A stretch of DNA of 64,000 bases from assembly GCA_027686065.1 (NCBI GenBank), contig JAQCTH010000010.1, positions 1 through 64,000 of the forward strand, read 5' to 3'. Of the stretch, positions 31,041 through 39,694 are shown piece after piece. The DNA comes from Clostridiaceae bacterium AF10-41. Its GTDB lineage: Bacteria > Bacillota > Clostridia > Clostridiales > Clostridiaceae. The position numbers and the translations under genes are program-made. Position 1 is the first letter of the stretch. Every line of letters starts with the position of its first letter. Under the pieces are notes generated by a model. The model saw only the letters and a program-made list of their open reading frames with translations, searched no databases and was not told the origin of the DNA.

Positions 31041-33032
31041 TTAGTTATTCATTGTAATAATATTATTCTCTATTAAAACCTTTAGTGAAAAACTTTTACT
31101 CACACAATCCCCAAAATCTATTTTAATTACATCGTCATTTATTGACAATACTTTTCCATTACCATAACTTTTATGATGAATACTATCATTCATCTTTATT
31201 CCATAATCATGATTTACATTTATACTTTTTAACCCACCTTCTAAAACAAATCTAGAAATATCTTTAAACTTACCTTTTTGAGTTTTGGGAGAAAAAATAT
31301 ATATATTATCTATTGCCCTAGTTACTGCAACATAAAATAATCTTCTTTCTTCCTCTATATTTTCTTCCATCGATGACTTATGTGGGATTATTTCTTCTGT
31401 TGAATTAATTATAAAAACATTTTTAAATTCCATTCCTTTAACCCCGTGTATTGTGCTCAAAATTACTCCATCTTTCACCTCTTTACTTTCCTCTATCTTT
31501 TGTTTTACTTTTTCTACATGAGATAATAATTCTACTATTGTTTTTAACCCATCTGCCGCAGATTTAAATTCTTCTACTATATCCTCTAACTCCTCTATAC
31601 TTTGATTATATCGTTCACCATACTCTTTTAGATAATCTATATAATTTAGTTCTGAAATTATATACTGTATTGCCCCAGAAAGTGAAATTTTATTAAGATA
31701 AAGTATGTCTCTTTTTAAATCATCTATTTTTTTTGCTTGATATGGGGGTGTATCTCTTTTTTCTATTAAAATATCAAAAGGTGATTTGTATTCAATATAA
31801 CTTCTTATATATTCTAAATTTGCTTTACTTACATATCTAAAAGGCTTATTTATTATTGATAAAAAATTTTCTTTATTGTTTATATCTATTGAAAGTCTTA
31901 GGTAAGACAAAATATCCTTACATATAAAATGCTCAAAGAAGTTATACCCCTTATCTAAGAGAATAAATGGAATCCTTCTTCTGGTAAAAGTATCAATTAT
32001 ACTTCTAGCTTCCATATTAGTTCTATATAATATAGCATTGTCACTTAGATCATCTATTGACTTTTCTATTATGCTTGCTATATCCTCACCTTGGATTCTT
32101 TCATCATAAGGTGTTCTAAAATTTATTATTCCAACTGAATCCTTGTTTGCTTTTATCAATTTATTGTTTCTACTTTTATTATTTTTAATTATTTCTTTTG
32201 ATACTTCTACTATATTATTAGTGCTTCTATAATTAGTAGCTAAATATATTTTTTTAGCATGTTCAAAAATTTCACTAAAACTGACCATATATTCTGGTCT
32301 TGACCCTCTAAAACTATATATACATTGATCCTCATCTCCAACTGCAAACAATGAATTGTTTTTATTTAACATTTTCAAAAACTTAATTTGCAATTCGTCA
32401 CAATCTTGAAATTCATCTACTAACATATATTTAAACATCATTTGATACTTGCTTAAAACTTCTGGGTTATCCTTTAATAAATTTACAACCTTAATTGATA
32501 AGTCATCAAAATCCCAAAGTCCATTTTTTGCTTTATAATCTTCATATTTTTCTAAACACTCAATGAAAATATCTTTTGCCATTGTTGTCTTGAATTCGTC
32601 TATATTCTTAAGAGATGTTTTGAAAAAAGATATATTATTCAAGGCTTCCTTTATTTTATCTTCACTTACTTCATCAGAATATTTATTTAATGTAGATTTA
32701 ATTATTCTATGAGCTATACCACCTTCAATTATAGAAATATTAAATCCTTCTCTTAAAAGAATTTTATAAAACAACCCATGAAATGTTCCAAAAAAAGGTG
32801 CAATTTCTCTATTAAAAATATTTTTATATCTATTTCTCATATTATCTGCAGCAGCTCTTGTAAATGTTATTACAATTATATTACCCAATTTTACTTTTAA
32901 ATCAGTTACTAAATGATTTACTCTATTAATAATAACTGTTGTTTTTCCTGATCCAGGTGCCGCTACTACTAATACATTATTTTCTTTTATATATACAGCT
33001 TCCTTTTGATAGTTATCTAAATAAATTTTCAT
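31041..33032 (-). CDS. UvrD/Rep-family superfamily 1 DNA helicase
   Basis: ATP-dependent 3'-5' helicase of the UvrD/PcrA type, 663 residues. Walker A AAPGSGKT at 24-31, Walker B VDEFQD, motif III GDEDQCIYSFRGS, motif IV YRS, motif V TIHGVKGMEF and motif VI VAVTRA. Shorter than PcrA (about 740) and with a divergent C-terminus. The chosen ATG at 33032 has AAGGAGC upstream; the frame extends to 33155 without a ribosome-binding site. Confidence 0.9.
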   Translation of the reverse strand: MKIYLDNYQKEAVYIKENNVLVVAAPGSGKTTVIINRVNHLVTDLKVKLGNIIVITFTRAAADNMRNRYKNIFNREIAPFFGTFHGLFYKILLREGFNISIIEGGIAHRIIKSTLNKYSDEVSEDKIKEALNNISFFKTSLKNIDEFKTTMAKDIFIECLEKYEDYKAKNGLWDFDDLSIKVVNLLKDNPEVLSKYQMMFKYMLVDEFQDCDELQIKFLKMLNKNNSLFAVGDEDQCIYSFRGSRPEYMVSFSEIFEHAKKIYLATNYRSTNNIVEVSKEIIKNNKSRNNKLIKANKDSVGIINFRTPYDERIQGEDIASIIEKSIDDLSDNAILYRTNMEARSIIDTFTRRRIPFILLDKGYNFFEHFICKDILSYLRLSIDINNKENFLSIINKPFRYVSKANLEYIRSYIEYKSPFDILIEKRDTPPYQAKKIDDLKRDILYLNKISLSGAIQYIISELNYIDYLKEYGERYNQSIEELEDIVEEFKSAADGLKTIVELLSHVEKVKQKIEESKEVKDGVILSTIHGVKGMEFKNVFIINSTEEIIPHKSSMEENIEEERRLFYVAVTRAIDNIYIFSPKTQKGKFKDISRFVLEGGLKSINVNHDYGIKMNDSIHHKSYGNGKVLSINDDVIKIDFGDCVSKSFSLKVLIENNIITMNN

Positions 33033-33145
33033 AATTGCTCCTTTTTTATGTATTATTGTCTTTTTTATGCTATAAATATCTATATTGTAATAATTTATCT
33101 CTAGATGTACAATATATTTAATATATTTAATTTTGAAAAACAAAA

Positions 33146-33289
33146 CAATTAACAATTAAAGATTAATAATTAAAGTAGAAAGATCTTAAAGGATTTTTAA
33201 TTTAAAATTTACTTTGTATTAATTGACTTGTAAGTTTTGTATAGCAAAATATCTTCAATTATTAATTATTAATTTAAAATTGCTAATTG
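33146..33289. repeat. AT-rich imperfect inverted repeat
   Basis: Left arm begins CAATTAACAATTAAAGATTA at 33146. The right arm (33253-33289), reversed, begins CAATTAGCAATTTTAAATTA and ends with the shared TTGAAGAT-like tract. It fills the gap between the divergent helicase and pncB genes and resembles short dispersed clostridial repeats. Low complexity makes the call tentative. Confidence 0.4.
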
Positions 33290-33308
33290 AAAAATAAGGG
33301 AGAAAAAC

Positions 33309-34775
33309 ATGGAAAACTTAATTAGATTTGATGTTACTAATGAACGTAATCTTACTATGTTGGTTGATTTTTATGAATTAACAATGGCAAATGGCTACTT
33401 TAATAAAGAGATTCAAAATAAAATAGCATATTTTGATATGTATTTTAGAAGAGTTCCAGATGGCGGAGGCTATTGTATAATGGCTGGAGTTGATCAACTA
33501 ATTCAATATTTAAATAATTTGAAATTCACTGAATCTGATATAGATTATTTAAGAAACAAGAATTTATTTTCAGAAGAATTTCTAAATTACTTAGAAAACT
33601 TCGAATTTAAATGTGACGTATGGGCTATTCCAGAGGGAAATTTTGTTTTTCCAAATCAACCATTAGTTATGGTTAGAGGTCCAGTTGTTCAAGCTCAATT
33701 TATAGAAACAATGATTTTACTTACAATAAATCATCAAACTCTTATTGCAACTAAAGCTAATAGAATCTGTAGAGCCGCAGCTGGTAGAACTGTCATGGAA
33801 TTTGGTTCTCGTAGAGCTCAAGGGTACGATGGGGCTATTTATGGAGCTAGAGCTTCAATAATCGGTGGATGTGATTCAACAGCTTGTACTATTGCGGATA
33901 AATACTTTGATGTTCCAGCTGTTGGTACAATGGCTCATAGTTGGGTTCAATTATTTGATACAGAATATGAAGCCTTTAAAGCTTGGGCAGAGGTTTATCC
34001 TGATAATTGTTCACTTCTTGTTGATACATATAATGTTTTAAAATCAGGAATCCCTAATGCTATAAAAGTATTCAATGAAGTATTAAAGCCTATGGGTAAA
34101 AGACCTAAAGGAATTAGAATTGATTCAGGAGATATAGCATATTTGACTAAAAAATGCAGAAAGCTTTTAGATGCTGCTGGTTATTCTGATTGCAAAATAA
34201 TTGTGTCTAACTCATTAGATGAGCATATTATTAGAGATGTCTTAAATCAAGGTGCTTGTATAGATTCCTTTGGTGTTGGTGAAAGATTAATAACTGCAAA
34301 ATCTGAACCTGTTTTTGGAGGAGTTTATAAATTAGTAGCTGTTGAGAATGATAATAAAATAGTTCCTAAGATAAAAATAAGTGAAAATACTGAAAAAATT
34401 ACTAATCCAGGATTTAAAAAGATATACAGAATTTATGATAAGGAAACTCACAATGCAATAGCAGATGTCATTGCTTTAAATCATGAAATAATTGATGAAT
34501 CAATGCCTCTTGAGATTTTCCATCCTATAGAAACTTGGAAAAGAAAGTTAGTAACTAATTTTTATGTTAAAGATTTAATGGTTAAAGTTTTTGATAAAGG
34601 GCAACAAATTTATGAAAGTCCTTCAGTTTTAGAAATAAAAGAATTTTCTAGAGATCAAAGTACTAAAATGTGGCCTGAAATATTGAGATTTGAAAATCCA
34701 CATACTTATTATGTTGATTTATCTAAAGAATTATGGACATTAAAGCAAGACTTGCTACATAAATGCATAAAATAG
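33309..34775 (+). CDS. pncB: Nicotinate phosphoribosyltransferase
   Basis: Makes nicotinate mononucleotide from nicotinate and PRPP, using ATP, in NAD salvage. 488 residues: MLVDFYELTMANGYF at the N-terminus, FGSRRAQGYDGAIYGARAS in the middle, GTMAHSWVQ carrying the regulatory His, and RIDSGDIAYL and VSNSLDE barrel motifs. The size and ending (about 100 residues past the barrel) fit the long Gram-positive PncB. AAGGGAG precedes the ATG. Confidence 0.95.
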   Translation: MENLIRFDVTNERNLTMLVDFYELTMANGYFNKEIQNKIAYFDMYFRRVPDGGGYCIMAGVDQLIQYLNNLKFTESDIDYLRNKNLFSEEFLNYLENFEFKCDVWAIPEGNFVFPNQPLVMVRGPVVQAQFIETMILLTINHQTLIATKANRICRAAAGRTVMEFGSRRAQGYDGAIYGARASIIGGCDSTACTIADKYFDVPAVGTMAHSWVQLFDTEYEAFKAWAEVYPDNCSLLVDTYNVLKSGIPNAIKVFNEVLKPMGKRPKGIRIDSGDIAYLTKKCRKLLDAAGYSDCKIIVSNSLDEHIIRDVLNQGACIDSFGVGERLITAKSEPVFGGVYKLVAVENDNKIVPKIKISENTEKITNPGFKKIYRIYDKETHNAIADVIALNHEIIDESMPLEIFHPIETWKRKLVTNFYVKDLMVKVFDKGQQIYESPSVLEIKEFSRDQSTKMWPEILRFENPHTYYVDLSKELWTLKQDLLHKCIK

Positions 34776-34800
34776 GAGTTGTCGTAAGACAACTCCTATT
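34771..34800. terminator. Bidirectional terminator after pncB
   Basis: AATAGGAGTTGTC (34771-34783), loop GTAA, GACAACTCCTATT (34788-34800). A 13-bp stem between convergent genes; the pncB stop codon lies in the first arm. Confidence 0.8.
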
Positions 34801-34805
34801 AAAAT

Positions 34806-35015
34806 TTAATAATTAATAACTTTTTCATCTGAATAATTTATATACCTATCTTGTGAATAAAATAAGTCTTCATCCACATTATCAACAAATGCTACTTTAT
34901 TACTTGAAGATAAAAATTCTTTAAATGGACATGTACTATCTTCTGAATGCATAGGACATGCATTATAACAACTTATCTTTTCATTATTAGTTGACCAAAA
35001 TGGACATTTGCTCAT
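34806..35015 (-). CDS. Small Cys-containing protein of unknown function
   Basis: 69 residues from ATG 35015, which follows GGGGGGAG at a good distance; an upstream in-frame start at 35054 has none. MSKCPFWSTNNEKISCYNAC, then CPMHSEDSTCPFKEF: four to five cysteines in the first 35 residues, as in small zinc or Fe-S proteins. Similar short clostridial proteins are annotated only as hypothetical. Confidence 0.65.
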   Translation of the reverse strand: MSKCPFWSTNNEKISCYNACPMHSEDSTCPFKEFLSSSNKVAFVDNVDEDLFYSQDRYINYSDEKVINY

Positions 35016-35130
35016 GATTCTCCCCCCAATACCCATACGTGAAAACGAAATCACAACTTTCTTATATTATATTATATATTCTTGTTAAAATAAAGTATTT
35101 CATGCCTATTTCTGTAAGATAAATATCGAC

Positions 35131-36333
35131 TTAATTCCCTATATTTTTACTCCATTCAATAGCTTTACAATATGAATTCCATAGTGCCCCTTTATTAACC
35201 TTTAATTTGTTACACTGCTTTGTTATATTCTCATTATCAAGCATTTCATAAGCTAAAGATAATTCTAATATATTTCTAAAAATATTATCTTCTCCAAGTA
35301 ATGCTTTTTTTATTTTCATATTAACAGGTAAATTTTCTACTAAATACTCTACATCTTTTTCTATCATAAGATGTAAATTTGAAAATAAACCCACCATAAA
35401 AGCTGAAGATGCATCTTCATTGCATATAGAAGCTATTTCTTCACAGAATTTAGCTCTTATAATTATATTTTTAGCATATTCATCACTTTTACCTGATGAT
35501 ATTTCAACAACAGACAATATTGATAGCCATTTTCTAAGTTCTTCTCTGCCTATTAATATAATAGCTTGCTTTATAGATTTTATCTCATATAAAAAATTAA
35601 AGTATGCCGAATTTATGAATCTTAAAAATTTATATGTTAGTGCAATATCTGTTTTTATTATATATTCTACTTTATCTAAATCATAATCTTCTCTTATAAG
35701 CTCAACTAAAAGTGAAAAAATACTGGTGTTTTTAATAGAAATATCTTTTCCCAAAAATATAGATGGCTTACTATAATAATAGCCTTGATAATAATCATAA
35801 CCTAAATCTTGTGCTTCTTTTAGCTCTTCTAATGTCTCTATTTTCTCTGCCAGCATCTCTATATTCAACTCTTTGCAAATGTTAGCTATTTTTTTCCTTG
35901 ATTCTTTAGATGAAAGTAAAAAGTCAACTTTTACTATATCTATAACATCTCTAAAATTTATAATATGTTCTTCTTCTATTACATCATCCAAAGCTATACT
36001 ATATCCAACTTCTTTCAAAAACTTCAATCTATCTATTATTTCTTTAGATGGATTTACAGTTTCTAATACTTCTATTACCACTTTATCTTTAGGTAATAAT
36101 GTTGCAATATTCTTCTTTATTAACATCTCTGAAAAATTTACGAAAGCTTTTCTATTATCAGTTAAAATGTCCAATCCAAAAGAAGATATATTTTCTATAA
36201 CTTTATATGTTGCTATTTCTTCTTGGATAGAATCATCAAACCTATTGTTTAATGAATTTCTATATAATAACTCATAAGCTACTACTTTTTCTTTTTTATT
36301 ATATATCCCTTGTCTAGCTATAAAAATATCCAT
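35131..36333 (-). CDS. EAL-HDOD signalling protein (YuxH-like)
   Basis: 400 residues. An N-terminal EAL-type domain starts MDIFIARQGIYNKKEKVVAY and has ELLYR in place of EAL; the middle contains LDD, VKVD and QGYYYSKP. A C-terminal HDOD domain (about 200-390) follows. YuxH-type proteins usually lack full c-di-GMP phosphodiesterase residues, so a scaffold or sensory role is likely; this one keeps the LDD and QGYY motifs. Confidence 0.85.
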   Translation of the reverse strand: MDIFIARQGIYNKKEKVVAYELLYRNSLNNRFDDSIQEEIATYKVIENISSFGLDILTDNRKAFVNFSEMLIKKNIATLLPKDKVVIEVLETVNPSKEIIDRLKFLKEVGYSIALDDVIEEEHIINFRDVIDIVKVDFLLSSKESRKKIANICKELNIEMLAEKIETLEELKEAQDLGYDYYQGYYYSKPSIFLGKDISIKNTSIFSLLVELIREDYDLDKVEYIIKTDIALTYKFLRFINSAYFNFLYEIKSIKQAIILIGREELRKWLSILSVVEISSGKSDEYAKNIIIRAKFCEEIASICNEDASSAFMVGLFSNLHLMIEKDVEYLVENLPVNMKIKKALLGEDNIFRNILELSLAYEMLDNENITKQCNKLKVNKGALWNSYCKAIEWSKNIGN

Positions 36334-36446
36334 TTTCTCATCCTCAATACATAATTTATACTAATTATATAATAGTTATATCTAATTTAAAAGAAAATCA
36401 TAAAATTTAAACTTCTATACACTTCACTATAAAATAAAAAAGAAGG

Positions 36447-36490
36447 AATTACTTTTTAATGCTATGATTAATAAACATTAGAAAGTAATT
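36447..36490 (-). terminator. Terminator after the 110-residue gene
   Basis: AATTACTTTTTAATG (36447-36461) pairs with 36476-36490 over 15 positions with one G-T pair. On the minus strand CCTTCTTTTTTATTTT follows. Confidence 0.75.
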
Positions 36491-36498
36491 ATCCCTCT

Positions 36499-36831
36499 TT
36501 ATAATTTACAATGAGTATTATTTTTAACTACTGAAATATTTATTATTTCATTTGTGAATGCTTTTAAAAGAGCTTTTTCTAGTACTTTTTCCTGATCAAA
36601 GTTTTCTATATCTCTACATTCAGCAAATACTTTGTTTATTTCACCATCAACATTTCTATATGTTAAAGTTACATATGGTTTATCATATTCAACTTTAACA
36701 ATTTTTAATCCCCATGATATTTGTGCATAATCTCCATCTGTTGTGAGATATGTTAATTCTCTTAACTTTTCTTTTTCCTCTGAAGGATCGCTTATTACAA
36801 TTAATTCATCTCCAACTTTATATTTTGCCAT
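36499..36831 (-). CDS. Conserved-looking protein of unknown function
   Basis: 110 residues from an ATG with a GGAGG site. MAKYKVGDELIVISDPSEEK suggests an SH3- or KOW-like beta-barrel, followed by an acidic middle and a helical end with one Cys. I do not recognise the family. It is monocistronic, with a terminator below. Confidence 0.6.
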   Translation of the reverse strand: MAKYKVGDELIVISDPSEEKEKLRELTYLTTDGDYAQISWGLKIVKVEYDKPYVTLTYRNVDGEINKVFAECRDIENFDQEKVLEKALLKAFTNEIINISVVKNNTHCKL

Positions 36832-37186
36832 TTTATTTCCTCCTTATAAATATGTGTATTACATTATTCTAATTATATAGATTATTATTTTGAAATATAT
36901 ATATATTATTGCTAATTTTTATGATATTATTATGCTATATTTATATTAATTTAAACCTCAGAGTTTGTTAATTAATTAACAACCTCATTATTATATTAAC
37001 ATATTAAATTTATAATTACAATACTTAAAAGAAAATTTTACTTTAAATGCTAAATAATATTAATTATTTAAACAACTTAATAATTAATATTGATTATTTA
37101 TTAGAATTAATTACTAAAAAAGATACATTGACATATAATATAGAGTATTATATAATTATATAAACAATATAAAAGGATGGTGTATT
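36832..37186. other. Intergenic region between divergent genes
   Basis: About 355 very AT-rich bases upstream of perR. The only clear elements are the perR promoter and palindrome at 37128-37163. AATAATTAATATTGATTATT-like tracts near 37075-37100 are weakly symmetric. No gene is seen. Confidence 0.5.
37128..37163 (+). promoter_or_regulatory. Consensus promoter with palindromic operator upstream of perR
   Basis: TTGACA (37128-37133), 17-nt spacer, TATAAT (37151-37156): a perfect sigma-A match. A 16-bp perfect palindrome TTATATAATTATATAA (37148-37163) covers the -10. It is one base longer than the Bacillus PerR box TTATAATnATTATAA and similar in sequence, which suggests autoregulation. Confidence 0.7.
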
Positions 37187-37594
37187 ATGGAGAATATAAC
37201 TTCTATCTTCAGAGAAAAGAAATTAAAACTTACTCCTCAAAGATTAGCAGTTTACAAATATTTAATGAGTACAAATGAACATCCTTCTGCAGAAATTATA
37301 TATAAAGCACTTCAACCTGAATACCCTACTATGAGTTTAGCTACAGTTTATAAAGCATTAAAGACTTTAGTAGAAGTTGGCTTAGTTCAAGAAATTAATG
37401 TTGGAGAAGGTAATTTTAGATATGATGCTAATTCCCACGAACATGCTCATATCCAATGTATAAACTGTAGTAAGGTAACTGATTTACAAAATATATCATT
37501 TACAACTCTTAATCGTACTGCTGAGGAGTGCTCAGAATATAAGGTTCTATCAAATAAAATATTTTTTTATGGACTATGTAAAGATTGTCAATAA
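37187..37594 (+). CDS. perR: PerR-type Fur-family peroxide-sensing repressor
   Basis: 135 residues: winged helix (TPQRLAVYKYL, SLATVYKALKTL) and dimerisation domain. Structural Zn ligands C91, C94, C131, C134. All five regulatory-metal residues of Bacillus PerR have equivalents: H32, D80, H86, H88 and D99. D99 corresponds to PerR Asp104, which distinguishes PerR from Fur (Glu), so I call PerR. Followed by a terminator at 37599-37630. Confidence 0.9.
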   Translation: MENITSIFREKKLKLTPQRLAVYKYLMSTNEHPSAEIIYKALQPEYPTMSLATVYKALKTLVEVGLVQEINVGEGNFRYDANSHEHAHIQCINCSKVTDLQNISFTTLNRTAEECSEYKVLSNKIFFYGLCKDCQ

Positions 37595-37598
37595 ACGG

Positions 37599-37630
37599 AA
37601 AGCTAGGAATTTTATTTAATTTCTAGCTTT
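37599..37630 (+). terminator. Terminator of perR
   Basis: AAAGCTAG (37599-37606) with CTAGCTTT (37623-37630), then a T-run. Confidence 0.8.
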
Positions 37631-37686
37631 TTATTTATATTGAATTAATCACTGATGAATTTCATATAATAAATTGAGGTGATTAT

Positions 37687-38616
37687 ATGTCAAAATTCAT
37701 TATTATAAAGAAGAACTCTATATTATCTTATATAATATCATTACTTATACTTTTTGTATTCATTTCGTCAATTTACTTTTACTTTACAAAAGATAAATAT
37801 ATTGAAACCTTTACTCCTGTTAGTTCTAAAAATAATACATCTTTTGATTTAAATGGTGATGGTGAAAAAGATGAAATAGAAATATCCAAGGAAAATAATA
37901 GCTACATAATAAATATAAAAAGTAAAGATAAAACGTATCCATTAACTAATAAAGATAACTTGGCATTACTTGGAGATTCAGTTGCTAAATGGCCAATAAA
38001 GATAGATATTTTAGATATATCACGAAATAATATTCCTGAAATTATTGTTAGATTATCTAAAGATAAAACTCCTATAAATTATATATTCTCATGGAATGGT
38101 GTTAACTTCATAAATACTTTCACATCTAATGATAATATAATTGGAATATTAGACTCTAATAATAACAAGACTCCTAAATTATTATCCTTATCTTCTAGTA
38201 AAGGAGATGGCTCTACTAAAGGATATATTTTTTTTGAAGATAAGTTAAAAGATATAACATTTTCAAAACCAAAAGTTCAAGGTCTTTCTGTTATTCAAAG
38301 TTTCATAGATATTATTGAAGCTCCATATGAATTATCAGAAGCTCCAAATATTTTTTCTTCAGACATTGATAGTAATGAACTAGCAATTTTATGGGGATTA
38401 GATAAAGATAATAGTAGATATTCATTTCAAAATGGATATTTTACAGATTTTGAATGGGATAAGGATGGAAATGTTTTAGGAATAAATTGGACTTTATCTT
38501 TTGAGAACACAAAAAATGTACATGATTCTACTCCAGCAAAGGAATTATTGCTTTATTTGACTGTTAAATTTGATGGATATACTTCCCTCAAGATATCTTC
38601 AATAAAGAAAATATAA
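37687..38616 (+). CDS. Membrane-anchored VCBS/FG-GAP-like protein
   Basis: 309 residues: an N-terminal signal anchor (about 13-33, SYIISLLILFVFISSIYFYF), then an extracytoplasmic domain. DLNGDGEKDEIEI at about 52-64 is an EF-hand-like calcium loop of VCBS/FG-GAP repeats, and EWDKDGNVLGINWTLSF looks like another beta-strand repeat. Function unknown. Convergent with the Asn-rich gene region. Confidence 0.6.
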   Translation: MSKFIIIKKNSILSYIISLLILFVFISSIYFYFTKDKYIETFTPVSSKNNTSFDLNGDGEKDEIEISKENNSYIINIKSKDKTYPLTNKDNLALLGDSVAKWPIKIDILDISRNNIPEIIVRLSKDKTPINYIFSWNGVNFINTFTSNDNIIGILDSNNNKTPKLLSLSSSKGDGSTKGYIFFEDKLKDITFSKPKVQGLSVIQSFIDIIEAPYELSEAPNIFSSDIDSNELAILWGLDKDNSRYSFQNGYFTDFEWDKDGNVLGINWTLSFENTKNVHDSTPAKELLLYLTVKFDGYTSLKISSIKKI

Positions 38617-38757
38617 AAATCAAAAGGCCGCTAATAGCGGCCTAAAAGGGGGATGGGGGGGTTTAGCTTAAACGAAGATTTCTCTACGTTTGCTATAAGG
38701 AGAATACTTCTCCGGTACATTATTATTCTTTGCTTATGGTTCTTCTTTTATACATAA
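38612..38757 (-). ncRNA. Putative C-rich small RNA or structured 3' UTR (minus strand)
   Basis: Read on the minus strand: hairpin GGAGAA-GTA-TTCTCC (38713-38699); imperfect hairpin AGCAAACG...CGTTT...GCT (38694-38665); a single-stranded tract of seven C, AT, five C (38661-38648); then a terminator, AGGCCGCT / AGCGGCCT (38643-38625), with TTTTGATTTTT. The terminator points away from the neighbouring plus-strand gene. The 5' end is not fixed: no clear promoter is seen, and read-through from the Asn-rich gene ending at 38790 is possible. Confidence 0.55.
38625..38643 (-). terminator. GC-rich intrinsic terminator
   Basis: AGGCCGCT, loop of 3, AGCGGCCT, with a T-rich tail on the minus strand only (TTTTGATTTTT). 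It ends the C-rich transcript. Confidence 0.85.
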
Positions 38758-38789
38758 AAAATATATTTAATAACTTTCATATAAAAGTA

Positions 38790-39317
38790 TTATTTAAAAT
38801 CACCATTATTATATGCCTCTATAATCCTCTCTATAAATGCAGCCTTCTTCGGATCAACTATACTTTTAATGGCAATTAACATTTGTATGTTTTCATCATC
38901 ATCTCTTAATTCATTATCTAGACTATCTATCTCATCATCAGATATGTTTAAATTATTACTATCATTAGTTACGTTTGAATACTGCTGAGGAGAATTATTA
39001 TTAAAGTTAAAATTTCCCAACCCTAAATTATTCATCATTCCTTGTAAAGCTCCTAAATCAAACATATTTCTATTACTAGAATTCATATTGTTTTCTTGAT
39101 GATTATTATTTAAATTCCCCAAATTAAAATTATTCAAATCTAATCCATCCATATTCATGGATGAAAGCATATTTCCAATTTGACTCATATCCATATTACC
39201 ACCTAACATACTCATAAGTTGAGCTGGATTTATCCCAAAAGGAGCATTGTTCATTCTATTACTAGAATTTTCATTAACTGCTCTATCTCCTTTATGCCTA
39301 CGCTTTTTCCTTGACAT
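38790..39317 (-). CDS. Asn/Met-rich protein of unknown function
   Basis: 175 residues: very basic start MSRKKRRHKGDRA, a low-complexity middle (about 20-130) rich in Asn, Met, Gly and Leu, with repeats such as LSSMNMDGLDLNNFNLGNLN, and an ordered helical end (ISDDEIDSLDNELRDDDENI, then MLIAIKSIVDPKKAAFIERI). The end resembles helical tails of clostridial spore or cell-surface proteins. Adjacent to two Cys-rich genes; a sporulation role is possible but unproven. Confidence 0.6.
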   Translation of the reverse strand: MSRKKRRHKGDRAVNENSSNRMNNAPFGINPAQLMSMLGGNMDMSQIGNMLSSMNMDGLDLNNFNLGNLNNNHQENNMNSSNRNMFDLGALQGMMNNLGLGNFNFNNNSPQQYSNVTNDSNNLNISDDEIDSLDNELRDDDENIQMLIAIKSIVDPKKAAFIERIIEAYNNGDFK

Positions 39318-39395
39318 CTAGGTTCCTCCTATTATATTCCTTTGATTTATTATATGTAAAAAAAGCTAATATGTTTATAATTTAAGACATTTTTT

Positions 39396-39414
39396 TGGAG
39401 GGCATAGCCCTCCA
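39396..39414. other. GC-rich hairpin after the Cys-rich gene
   Basis: TGGAGGGC, loop ATA, GCCCTCCA. It lies nine bp after the stop of the 81-residue gene on the minus strand, but the T-run is on the other side, so it is a stable 3' hairpin rather than a textbook terminator for that gene. Confidence 0.5.
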
Positions 39415-39423
39415 TCCTCTATA

Positions 39424-39669
39424 CTAACAACAGCCTTCTCCACCAAATAGGTTTCCGAAAGAGCCTCCACATAGTAAGAATAATAAAATTATTAAATATG
39501 AACAATTGTTATTTAAAACACCTGAACCACATGCTATCAACAAGAATATTATTGGTGTAATGCAACTATTCATTCCATTAAATGCATTTCCAGCTCCACA
39601 GCATGGTGCTGGTTCACAGCAACAGCAATCATCATAGTAGTCTTTTTTGTTAGAATGTTTCTTTGACAT
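39424..39669 (-). CDS. Small Cys-rich hydrophobic protein, paralogue 1
   Basis: 81 residues. A charged head MSKKHSNKKDYYDDCCCCEP with four consecutive cysteines, two hydrophobic stretches (ITPIIFLLIACGSG and SYLIILLFLLCGGSF), and a tail GNLFGGEGCC. The tail and the SYLxxLLxxLC segment recur in the next gene, so they are paralogues. The hydrophobic cores resemble YjcZ-type spore proteins, but the cysteines do not. A spore or surface role is inference only. Confidence 0.6.
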   Translation of the reverse strand: MSKKHSNKKDYYDDCCCCEPAPCCGAGNAFNGMNSCITPIIFLLIACGSGVLNNNCSYLIILLFLLCGGSFGNLFGGEGCC

Positions 39670-39694
39670 GATTATCTCTCCTTTCTAATTTAAA

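Noticed and set aside
31041..33155. Helicase with a 41-residue N-terminal extension
   Set aside because: The extension is AT-rich, has no homology to helicase N-termini and no start site; AAGGAGC precedes ATG 33032.
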